5,589 nucleotides of DNA from Thermoplasmata archaeon (GTDB lineage Archaea > Thermoplasmatota > Thermoplasmata > UBA10834), in the NCBI GenBank assembly GCA_022865445.1, contig JALHSX010000267.1, positions 1-5,589 on the forward strand, read 5' to 3'. The translations under genes and the position numbers were made by a program. Position 1 is the first letter of the stretch. Each line of letters starts with the position of its first letter. This document shows, piece by piece, positions 1 to 5,080 of the stretch. The notes under the pieces are model-generated. The model had not been told where the DNA came from, did no database searches, and worked only from the letters and a program-made list of their open reading frames with translations.

Positions 1-704
1 AAGAGGCGAAGCGATCCCGATTCCTTGGGGACATAATCGCGCACGACATCAACAACTACAACCAGGCGGTCACGAGCTATCTGCAGATGGCTCTCGAAAG
101 CAAGGGCGTCCCCGAGAAGACCGCAACCTATCTAGAACGAGCATCGTCATCTGCATGGAGCATCAGCGAGCTCATCCAGAGGGCTGACAAGCTCATCAAG
201 ATCGAGGAGGAGGGCGCTCACAACCTAGGGCCAGTCGAGCTGGGCGAGGTTCTGAAGGAGAGCGTCGCCGAGGTCATGCGGAGTCGCACCGAGAAGGAGG
301 TCAAGTTCGATCTCAAGCTCGGGAGCCACAGGTATTTTGTGACTGGTAATGAGCTGGCGAATGAGATATTCACAAACATCCTTGAGAATGCGGTCGTGTA
401 CGACCCACACGAGAAGATATCGGTCGAGGTCAGTATAGGTGAGTTCAGGATCGAGCCGAGGGAGTATTGGTGCGTTTCCGTAGCCGACCATGGCATCGGC
501 ATCCCAGACTCGAAGAAGAACGTCGTGTTCGGCAGGATCCAGACGGGTGATGAACGTTTGGTCGCAAACGGTTTTGGCTTATCCATAGTGAGGGCCATCG
601 TCGAAGGGTACCATGGCATGGTCTGGGTTGAGGATCGGGTCTCGGGCGACCCGTCTAAGGGAAGCGTCTTCAGGGTGGCCCTTCCGATGGCTTTGTCGAA
701 GTGA
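1..704 (+). CDS. Sensor histidine kinase, C-terminal part (5' end outside window)
   Basis: This is the ATP-dependent autokinase core of a two-component sensor, which phosphorylates a His and passes the phosphate to a response regulator not seen here. The frame is open from base 3, so the first ATG (87) is internal and the true start lies upstream; 233 residues are visible. The dimerisation helix contains IAHDINN, with the phospho-acceptor His as visible residue 14 (codon 42-44). A second DHp helix follows, ending near 'DKLIKIEEE'. The HATPase_c domain has an N-box (NIFTNILEN-like, Asn about 125 and 129), a G1 box DHGIGIP (Asp about 162), and a G2 box NGFGLSIV (about 189-196) with a normal C-terminal strand. 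All catalytic boxes look intact. The H-box resembles archaeal PAS-type kinases, so PAS or GAF input domains are likely upstream (inference). There are no membrane segments in the visible part. The signal it senses cannot be told from this sequence. Confidence 0.93.
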   Translation, partial: EAKRSRFLGDIIAHDINNYNQAVTSYLQMALESKGVPEKTATYLERASSSAWSISELIQRADKLIKIEEEGAHNLGPVELGEVLKESVAEVMRSRTEKEVKFDLKLGSHRYFVTGNELANEIFTNILENAVVYDPHEKISVEVSIGEFRIEPREYWCVSVADHGIGIPDSKKNVVFGRIQTGDERLVANGFGLSIVRAIVEGYHGMVWVEDRVSGDPSKGSVFRVALPMALSK

Positions 705-733
705 TTAGTCGTCGTTTCCGTCCCCGACCCGTC

Positions 734-749
734 CGAGAAGGTTTATTCA
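734..749 (+). promoter_or_regulatory. Archaeal BRE/TATA promoter of the SDR gene
   Basis: A purine-rich BRE-like stretch, CGAGAAGG (734-741), runs directly into TTTATTCA (742-749). Archaeal initiation about 25 nt past the TATA centre would fall near 770-773. That is only a few bases before the ATG at 779, giving a leaderless or very short leader. No other AT-rich element exists in the 68-nt gap after the kinase gene. Confidence 0.5.
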
Positions 750-778
750 TTGTTCTACGATAGGGGAGTCCGTTGGGA

Positions 779-1540
779 ATGATGAGACTTCAGGGCAGAG
801 TGGCTTTGATCACGGGAGGCACGGAGGGAATGGGGTTCGCCACGGCAGAGCTATTCCTTGAAGAGGGCGCGAAAGTAGTGATCACCGGCCGCTCCGAAGA
901 GAAAGGCAGAAGAGCGCTACGAAGACTGAGCAAGCTGGGAGCGGTGGAGTTCGTCAGAGGCGATGTCTCTCGCTCGGCGGATGCCAGGCGAATGGTCGAT
1001 AGGACGGTGAAGCGGTTCGGAAGGCTGGATATTCTGTTCAACAATGCAGGCGTCTATCTTGAGAGATTCGCGGAAGACACGACCGAGGAGGAGTGGGATA
1101 GAGTCCTCGACATAAACCTCAAAGGGACTTTCCTTGTCACGAAGTTCGCCATACCCCACATGAAGAAGCAGCGTCGTGGGTCGATAATCAACAACTCGTC
1201 AGATGCTGGGATCATCGGCAACCGTGCCTGTCCAGCATACTGCGCTTCGAAGGGGGCCATAACGGTGATGACGAAGGCGATGGCGCTTGACTATGCCAAG
1301 TTCAATATCCGGGTCAATTGCGTGAACCCGGGCATCATCGACACGCCAATGCTAAGGCGCGACGCGCGCACATCTAGAGACGTCGAGGCGTATTTGAGAA
1401 GCGCAGATGAAGTACAACCGATGGGTAGGGTCGGCAGGCCAGAGGAAGTGGCGAATGCAGTGCTGTTCCTCGCCTCTGATGAGGCGTCATTCATCACCGG
1501 GACCGCGCTTTCAGTCGATGGCGGCACTACTGCTCAGTGA
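779..1540 (+). CDS. Short-chain dehydrogenase/reductase (classical SDR, FabG-like)
   Basis: This is a soluble NAD(P)-dependent oxidoreductase of 253 residues, the normal length for classical SDRs. The Rossmann motif TGGTEGMG lies at residues 12-19 and Asp62 is the usual adenine-contacting Asp. NNAG is at 88-91. The catalytic tetrad is complete: Asn113, Ser141, Tyr154 and Lys158 (YCASK). The 'VNPGIIDTPM' loop and the C-terminal 'SVDGGT' are typical. Strand beta-2 ends in TGRS, with Arg38 and no acidic residue, which in this family usually favours NADP(H) (inference). The substrate is unknown; FabG, sugar/alcohol or 3-hydroxyacyl dehydrogenases share this pattern, and archaea generally lack the FabG fatty-acid pathway. 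ATG 779 is chosen because it lies 10 nt after AGGGGAG (762-768) and just past the predicted transcription start; TTG 773 and ATG 782 are in-frame alternatives. The stop is 4 nt from the stop of the opposing gene. Confidence 0.92.
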   Translation: MMRLQGRVALITGGTEGMGFATAELFLEEGAKVVITGRSEEKGRRALRRLSKLGAVEFVRGDVSRSADARRMVDRTVKRFGRLDILFNNAGVYLERFAEDTTEEEWDRVLDINLKGTFLVTKFAIPHMKKQRRGSIINNSSDAGIIGNRACPAYCASKGAITVMTKAMALDYAKFNIRVNCVNPGIIDTPMLRRDARTSRDVEAYLRSADEVQPMGRVGRPEEVANAVLFLASDEASFITGTALSVDGGTTAQ

Positions 1541-1544
1541 TTGG

Positions 1545-1970
1545 TCAGAAAACGTAGTAGATCAGGTAGATGGCTTCCCCTGATAGGAACGTGACAAACC
1601 AAAGCAAATAGAGCGGATTCGACAAACGCTTGTGCAACTTCATCGGCTTGCGGGTCCTCCATTGGACGATGCCGGTGCCTAGAATGGTGAGTTCCATGGC
1701 TATGACGATGACGGCCACGATGCCATGCACTGCGAAATAGACGACTAGTCCTGGCGTGATGTCCAGGATGCTTCCTTCGACACTGGTCCCAGCCAGACGG
1801 AACAACATGTAGAATGTCGATAGGCTGAGGTCCCAGACAATCCCGACCGTCCCCGTCAGCTTGTGATATGGGAGTTTCCTTCTACCGCTCAGGTACGCGT
1901 GTGTGAAGAGGAACGCGACTGGTATAAGGGCGACCGCGATGAATGTGCTGACCCAAGGTGCGTCTGGCAT
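1545..1970 (-). CDS. Small four-helix membrane protein, HsmA/TIGR03987-like
   Basis: This gene encodes a 141-residue integral membrane protein with no signal peptide. Hydrophobic helices lie at about 7-27, 41-61, 75-102 and 118-139. Between helices 1 and 2 is a basic loop SGRRKLPYHKL, and between helices 3 and 4 another, WRTRKPMKLHKRLSN. Polar residues near the helix ends, His36, Asp47, His82 and His113, follow the order I recall for HsmA/TIGR03987 proteins: a K-x2-x-H loop, an Asp in helix 2, an HG in helix 3 and an HK loop before a final 'LLWxxxxxSG' helix. That assignment rests on remembered pattern similarity, not a search; a DUF420-like protein is the alternative. Spaced histidines in such a bundle could bind haem or metal (inference). 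The gene is divergent from the ferritin-like gene across 71 nt and convergent with the SDR gene. The ATG at 1970 has no strong Shine-Dalgarno. Confidence 0.8.
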   Translation of the reverse strand: MPDAPWVSTFIAVALIPVAFLFTHAYLSGRRKLPYHKLTGTVGIVWDLSLSTFYMLFRLAGTSVEGSILDITPGLVVYFAVHGIVAVIVIAMELTILGTGIVQWRTRKPMKLHKRLSNPLYLLWFVTFLSGEAIYLIYYVF

Positions 1971-2016
1971 TAGGCAGCGGAAGCAGTCCTGACGAACACC
2001 TTTTCCGGTTCTTTCG

Positions 2017-2033
2017 CCAAAAACGCTATATCG
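2017..2033 (+). promoter_or_regulatory. Probable BRE/TATA promoter of the ferritin-like gene
   Basis: CCAAAAACG followed by CTATAT (2026-2031) stands out in the divergent spacer. Initiation about 25 nt downstream would fall near 2053, which favours the ATG at 2069 over that at 2042. The box lies in the spacer shared with the leftward membrane-protein gene. Its reverse complement (ATATAG) could also serve that gene, with a start near 2003. Confidence 0.4.
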
Positions 2034-2041
2034 ATTGTACG

Positions 2042-2599
2042 ATGTGCGACATCTCTGAGTGTGGTCTGATGGAAGACGGCAAACGGAACCATCTGGAAAT
2101 CCTTAGGAATGCCATATCGATGGAGATCGAAGGAAAGGAGTTCTTCGAGGAAGCTTCGGGAAAGGTCAAACACAAACGCGCGAAAGACACATTCATCAGT
2201 CTCGTGAAGCAAGAGCAAAGGCACTTCGACATACTGAGTGCTGAGCTGTCGAGGCTCAGCGACGGCAAGGGCTGGGCTTCACTAGCCGAGATGAAGGACA
2301 CCACATCGGCCTATGACCGAAAATCCGTCTTCAAAGACAAGGACATCAAAAGGATTCGGCTAAGTCCCGATGCGGGCGAACTCGAGGTTCTGAAGGTCGG
2401 GATCGAGGTCGAGAAGAAGTCCATAGAATACTACAGGGATGCAGCGAACCAGACGACAGATCAGAACGCGAGGGGCATCTTCACTTGGCTCGTGGGCGAG
2501 GAAGCCGGTCACTTGACGATCCTAAGCGCGGAGTACGAGAACAGAACGGGATCGGGATTCTATTATGACAATATGGAATTCAGCCTCGAGGTAATGTGA
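2042..2599 (+). CDS. Ferritin-like diiron protein (rubrerythrin-like, COG1633 type)
   Basis: A cytosolic four-helix-bundle protein of 185 residues, likely a non-haem diiron peroxidase or iron-binding protein in oxidative-stress defence. The ligand set is readable. Helix 1 has Glu28 in MEIEGKEFF, helix 2 has E58-x2-H61 in QEQRH, helix 3 has Glu124 in EKKSIEYY, and helix 4 has E154-x2-H157 in EEAGH. The two halves are an internal repeat: both ExxH helices continue as 'ILSAE'. A charged linker of about 40 residues separates them. There is no C-terminal rubredoxin domain, unlike classical rubrerythrin; the tail ends GSGFYYDNMEF. The open frame extends to 1958, but that extension overlaps the divergent gene and the TATA-like box, so it was not used. 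ATG 2042 gives an N-terminus with Cys2 and Cys7; ATG 2069 (176 residues) is an equally serious candidate. A free rubredoxin at 3725-3883 could be its electron donor (inference). Confidence 0.9.
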   Translation: MCDISECGLMEDGKRNHLEILRNAISMEIEGKEFFEEASGKVKHKRAKDTFISLVKQEQRHFDILSAELSRLSDGKGWASLAEMKDTTSAYDRKSVFKDKDIKRIRLSPDAGELEVLKVGIEVEKKSIEYYRDAANQTTDQNARGIFTWLVGEEAGHLTILSAEYENRTGSGFYYDNMEFSLEVM

Positions 2600-2604
2600 C
2601 ATCG

Positions 2605-3648
2605 TCAGAGTGTCCCGTTCCTTATGGATTCCACTGTCAAAAGCAGGTCTGAAAACACTGCGTACGCGGTCTGCGTGATTCCCGGGCCTCTCTCGAAGAT
2701 GGTAAGATCACCCATCAGATCTGTCTTCAGCGTCAGAGCGCTCGATGTTCCGTCAACAGACCAGAAAGGATGTTCGGAACCTATCCTCAGTGGCTCCACC
2801 TTCAACTTGACCTTGCCGTCCTCCCATCCAGCGGACGCAATCAGCTTGATCTTCTTCCCCTGAGCGTTCGCAACTTCGACGTCCGCCACGGTGATTTCCC
2901 CCACTCCCTTTCTATCGACTGCCCTCGGGGTAGTATCCGCCCCCATCAGGACGTTTGCAAGAGCAGTGATCTTAGCAGCTGCATCCCATCCGTCGATGTC
3001 GAGCGAGGGGTCAGCCTCAGCTATGCCCTTCCTCTGGGCCTCCGCTACCGCCTCCTTCATGCTTCTGCCTCCTGACATCTGATCGAGAACGAAGTTGGAA
3101 GTGCTGTTCAGGATGCCCTCTAGGCCGAGTATCTCGCACCCAGGTAGCGTTTTCTCCACCAAATTGAAGATCGGAGTCCCGTCCATGACGGTTCCCTCGA
3201 ACCTCAGATGAACGCCCCTTGATCTCGCCATATCCCTCAGCTCATGGTAAGCGAATGCGATCGGCCCCTTGTTCGCCGTAATCACATCCATCCCGCAGTC
3301 GATAGCGGCCTTGATGTGCTCTATCGCTGGCTTCCCGTTTTCGATGTTCAGCGTCGTCAGCTCGATCATGAGGTCTGCGTCGCACTTCTGGATGATGCCG
3401 ATGGGCATTTCCTTTGTCGTCTCGGGACCAAAGTCCGTGAGTGTCCCGCCATCTTTCAGACGCTCAAGCACATTCCCTAGATCAATGGCGTTCTTCGAAA
3501 TCAGGGAACCCCTTGATCTCGTGGCTATGGCCAGCACCTCGACGTCGAGCCCCTTCTTCTTGAGCAGCCAGTCGCGCTTCGAAAGAAGCAGTCTGGCGAA
3601 CTCCTGTCCAACATTTCCGAAGCCGATGATGGCCACTCGAAGTATCAT
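2605..3648 (-). CDS. hom: Homoserine dehydrogenase
   Basis: This enzyme reduces aspartate 4-semialdehyde to homoserine with NAD(P)H, at the branch toward threonine and methionine. The 347-residue protein is the short form, ending after the catalytic domain with no ACT regulatory domain, so feedback control through such a domain is unlikely. The N-terminal Rossmann motif GFGNVG is at 9-14. TANKGP carries Lys127 (yeast Lys117 equivalent), and GILNSTSNF follows at 178-186. The signature EADPSLDIDGWDAAAK supplies Glu211, Asp222 and Lys226, matching yeast Glu208, Asp219 and Lys223 in spacing. All key residues are present. ATG 3648 is preferred; TTG 3654 would add two residues. A weak GGAAG lies 9 nt upstream of the ATG. 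The gene is downstream of the rubredoxin on the same strand after a 76-nt gap that contains a possible promoter, so it may be transcribed alone. Its stop is 5 nt from the ferritin-like stop. Confidence 0.96.
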   Translation of the reverse strand: MILRVAIIGFGNVGQEFARLLLSKRDWLLKKKGLDVEVLAIATRSRGSLISKNAIDLGNVLERLKDGGTLTDFGPETTKEMPIGIIQKCDADLMIELTTLNIENGKPAIEHIKAAIDCGMDVITANKGPIAFAYHELRDMARSRGVHLRFEGTVMDGTPIFNLVEKTLPGCEILGLEGILNSTSNFVLDQMSGGRSMKEAVAEAQRKGIAEADPSLDIDGWDAAAKITALANVLMGADTTPRAVDRKGVGEITVADVEVANAQGKKIKLIASAGWEDGKVKLKVEPLRIGSEHPFWSVDGTSSALTLKTDLMGDLTIFERGPGITQTAYAVFSDLLLTVESIRNGTL

Positions 3649-3680
3649 GTCCAATCGCTTCCGTTATCGCAAGGTCTATG

Positions 3681-3697
3681 TTCCATATCTCCGGAGA
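3681..3697 (-). promoter_or_regulatory. Possible hom promoter with overlapping palindrome
   Basis: On the minus strand GATATGGAA (3689-3681) is a TATA-like element about 25 nt before a start site expected near 3660, leaving a leader of roughly 12 nt before ATG 3648. A perfect 10-bp palindrome, TCTCCGGAGA (3688-3697), abuts and overlaps it, where a repressor could compete with TFB/TBP. Palindromes of this size occur by chance a few times in a window this long, so the operator idea is weak. Confidence 0.3.
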
Positions 3698-3724
3698 CTT
3701 CATTCGCCGAGGATGGAGCTCTGA

Positions 3725-3883
3725 TCAGATCTTTGTGAACTCATCTTTCCCTGCGCCGCATTCGGGGCAGGTCCAGTCATCAGGAAGGTCCTCAAAGGAC
3801 GTTCCTGGTTCAATCGACTGGGTCGGATCTCCTTTTTCCGGGTCGTATACGTATCCACAGACATTGCACTGGTACTTGTCCAT
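3725..3883 (-). CDS. Rubredoxin
   Basis: This is a 52-residue one-electron carrier with a single Fe(Cys)4 centre, acting in the cytosol. It contains both metal-binding knuckles, CNVCGYVYD (Cys6, Cys9) and CPECGAGKDEF (Cys39, Cys42). Between them is the family core GDPTQSIEPGTSFEDLP, followed by DDW just before the second knuckle. Tyr4, Tyr11 and Trp38 match the usual aromatic core, and the length is standard. The start at 3883 is fixed by a strong Shine-Dalgarno 8 nt upstream. Known partners in anaerobes include rubrerythrin, superoxide reductase and flavodiiron proteins. The nearest candidate here is the ferritin-like protein at 2042-2599 (inference from proximity). The gene precedes hom on the same strand, but the functions are unrelated and a promoter is likely between them. 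Confidence 0.97.
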   Translation of the reverse strand: MDKYQCNVCGYVYDPEKGDPTQSIEPGTSFEDLPDDWTCPECGAGKDEFTKI

Positions 3884-3886
3884 GTT

Positions 3887-3898
3887 CCTCTCCTCCTC
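3887..3898 (-). promoter_or_regulatory. Strong Shine-Dalgarno of rubredoxin
   Basis: On the minus strand GAGGAGGAGAGG contains GGAGG (3896-3892) ending 8 nt before ATG 3883. It is the best ribosome binding site in the window and fixes the start. An AT-rich stretch just upstream (AGTATTATTCGAATAT, about 3902-3917) might be a TATA region. However, initiation 25 nt from it would remove the Shine-Dalgarno from the transcript, so the real promoter may lie further upstream. Confidence 0.8.
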
Positions 3899-4073
3899 GA
3901 TATTCGAATAATACTACTTGACACTGTTGCAGGCATTGGTCTCCGCACCTTGCAGGCCCAGGTCCGTGGGATTGCAGAATCTGGGGCTTGTCCATTTGTC
4001 GGCTGGTCCTCAATCGAAAGCGTTGGACTTCTCGTTATCTCGCCAATTGAAACGATTTCCAGTTATTGCAGAC

Positions 4074-4087
4074 GAAATTCGAAATTC
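4074..4087. repeat. Tandem 7-bp direct repeat GAAATTC x2
   Basis: Two perfect, abutting copies of GAAATTC lie about 70 nt upstream of the probable sdh TATA box. The junction creates the palindrome TTCGAA. This could be a regulator site, but it is short and in AT-rich DNA, so chance is a fair explanation. Confidence 0.35.
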
Positions 4088-4150
4088 CAATCACGACAAA
4101 GCACTGATGTTTGAACTTATGCAGAAGAAAATCGCCTGGTTTTTGTTCCA

Positions 4151-4166
4151 AGAGATATGCTTAAGT
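4151..4166 (+). promoter_or_regulatory. Probable sdh operon promoter (BRE/TATA)
   Basis: AGAGATATGCTTAAGT combines a purine-rich lead with ATATGCTT and CTTAAGT, both acceptable archaeal TATA forms. Initiation would be near 4186, giving a leader of about 100 nt before sdhC. That is much longer than the leaders inferred for the other genes in this window. Confidence 0.4.
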
Positions 4167-4198
4167 ACGTTCTTGCCAGTCTAGGCGACCGGGGGATT

Positions 4199-4242
4199 CA
4201 GGGCCTTCTGACCTCCGTTCGGCGAGCGAGGTGCGGCCTCTG
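4199..4242 (+). promoter_or_regulatory. Leader hairpin upstream of sdhC
   Basis: The inner stem pairs ACCTC (4211-4215) with GAGGT (4228-4232). After a bulged C, GTTC (4217-4220) pairs with GAGC (4224-4227) around the triloop GGC. An outer stem pairs CAG (4199-4201) with CTG (4240-4242) and GGCC (4202-4205) with GGCC (4235-4238), with one bulged T and a small internal loop. It lies inside the predicted 5' leader and about 44 nt before ATG 4286. It is not followed by a T tract, so it is not a plain terminator for the upstream region. A role in mRNA stability or translation is a guess. Confidence 0.4.
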
Positions 4243-4285
4243 AGTCGGGACGCAGCGCCTGACATATCTCGGCTAGGTGTTGGAA

Positions 4286-4699
4286 ATGAAGATAAGGGAC
4301 TTCAAGTGGTTGTTCGGCAGAAACAGCGAGTTCTGGCCGACGAACATGAAGACCGGCATGTGGGCATGGGTCGGACACAGATTGACGGGCATAATACTCG
4401 TCGTGTACGTGTTCATGCACCTGTCGTTCTTGACACAGGCTTCGCTGAGCCATGAGAAATTCGACAGCCTTATGCAAGTGACGGCGCAGCCAGCGTTCGT
4501 GTTTATGGATTTCATGCTCGTGTGCGCGGTCATTTATCACGCCATGAACGGATTCAGGGTCGTGCTGTTCGACATGGGTGTGGGAATCAGAAAGCAGAAG
4601 CTTGTTTTCTGGATCATGATGGCAATTGCTGCTGTGCTGGTCGCGGTCGGCTTCTGGCTCCTGTTCGACGCAGGTCTATTCAACGGAGAGTGGTTCTGA
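4286..4699 (+). CDS. sdhC: Succinate dehydrogenase membrane anchor, cytochrome b subunit SdhC
   Basis: This is one of two membrane anchors of complex II, which passes electrons from succinate oxidation to quinone. The 137-residue protein has three helices, at about 26-49, 68-89 and 106-127. The family motif GHRLTG (His31, Arg32) before helix 1 matches the E. coli SdhC H30-R31 quinone-side motif. In helix 2, H85-x3-G89-x-R91-x4-D96 aligns with E. coli SdhC His84 (haem axial ligand) and the following GIRH...D. His45 in helix 1 is a further haem-ligand candidate. ATG 4286 is chosen because it follows GGTG (4276-4279) at a fair distance and gives a sensible N-terminus; GTG 4277 and TTG 4280 are in-frame alternatives. 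Its stop overlaps the sdhD start by one base (TGATG), so translation is probably coupled. It is the first gene of the operon. Confidence 0.9.
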   Translation: MKIRDFKWLFGRNSEFWPTNMKTGMWAWVGHRLTGIILVVYVFMHLSFLTQASLSHEKFDSLMQVTAQPAFVFMDFMLVCAVIYHAMNGFRVVLFDMGVGIRKQKLVFWIMMAIAAVLVAVGFWLLFDAGLFNGEWF

Positions 4700-5067
4700 T
4701 GGCTGATCAGAGGATAGCGACATCAAAGGTCGCTGGAACTTGGGCATGGTTCTTCCAGAGACTTTCAGCCGTCCTGTTGGTCATCCTGCTGGCGGCGCAC
4801 ATCATCGCCGCCCACTACTGGCATGTCGGGGAGGAGATATCAGTGGATACAGTGAACGAGAGGCTGAAGAACGTGGCCTTCATCGCGATAGACTACTCGA
4901 TGCTGGCCATGGTCCTCCTCCACGGGCTCAACGGAACGAGGACGGTCCTGTTCGACTTCGACATGTTCATCAAGCGCAGGAAGGCGGTCGACATGGGGCT
5001 CTGGATACTCGGGATTGCGACGATGATCTGGGGCATTATCATCCTATGGCCTTTCATAGCGGGCTAA
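4699..5067 (+). CDS. sdhD: Succinate dehydrogenase membrane anchor SdhD
   Basis: This second membrane anchor of complex II has 122 residues and three helices, at about 16-39, 60-82 and 98-120. FFQRLSAVLL precedes helix 1, with Gln20-Arg21 in place of the His-Arg of SdhC. H75-x3-G79-x-R81-x4-D86 in helix 2 matches E. coli SdhD His71 and Asp82. The ubiquinone-binding Tyr83 of E. coli is Phe87 here, which suggests a different quinone geometry or a different quinone (inference). His34 in helix 1 is another haem-ligand candidate. The same H-x3-N-G-x-R-x-V-L-F-D core occurs in SdhC, so the two anchors look paralogous. ATG 4699 is fixed by the TGATG overlap and by CGGAGAG (4684-4690). The open frame upstream of 4699 overlaps sdhC and is not used. 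Confidence 0.9.
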   Translation: MADQRIATSKVAGTWAWFFQRLSAVLLVILLAAHIIAAHYWHVGEEISVDTVNERLKNVAFIAIDYSMLAMVLLHGLNGTRTVLFDFDMFIKRRKAVDMGLWILGIATMIWGIIILWPFIAG

Positions 5068-5072
5068 GGGGG
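5068..5072 (+). promoter_or_regulatory. Ribosome binding site of sdhA
   Basis: GGGGG follows the sdhD stop directly and ends 8 nt before ATG 5081. It is a purine-rich Shine-Dalgarno-like site that supports this start. The 13-nt spacing leaves no room for a separate promoter. Confidence 0.45.
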
Positions 5073-5080
5073 CTGAAGAA

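Larger units (their letters stand above)
3899..4285. other. Non-coding interval between rubredoxin and the sdh operon
   Basis: I find no supported gene here. The longest frame, 3918-4184 (+), starts with TTG, has no ribosome binding site and encodes no recognisable motif. The middle (about 4040-4165) is clearly more AT-rich than the surrounding genes. It holds a perfect tandem GAAATTC-GAAATTC (4074-4087). The right part holds the probable sdh promoter (about 4151-4166) and a GC-rich leader with a hairpin (4199-4242). No tRNA-like fold was seen. Confidence 0.6.

Noticed and set aside
1958..2041. N-terminal extension of the ferritin-like protein to ATG 1958
   Set aside because: It overlaps the divergent gene's start and the likely TATA box, and the added residues match nothing in the family.
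3810..4013. Minus-strand frame with a Cys-rich stretch (RCGDQCLQQCQ)
   Set aside because: Its second half is the rubredoxin gene in another frame; the cysteines do not form a known metal site and no start signal supports it.
3918..4184. 88-residue plus-strand open frame in the rubredoxin-sdh gap
   Set aside because: It has a TTG start, no ribosome binding site and no recognisable motif, and it covers the AT-rich promoter area.
4199..4242. Rho-independent-type terminator or riboswitch
   Set aside because: There is no T tract after the stem and no known aptamer core; it is kept only as a leader hairpin.
4181..4540. 119-residue minus-strand frame opposite sdhC
   Set aside because: It is antisense to a clear sdhC gene, His/Arg-rich and without family features.
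4522..4698. Upstream extension of the sdhD frame, which would give a fused longer protein
   Set aside because: It lies wholly within sdhC and is Arg/Cys-rich nonsense; the TGATG overlap fixes sdhD at 4699.
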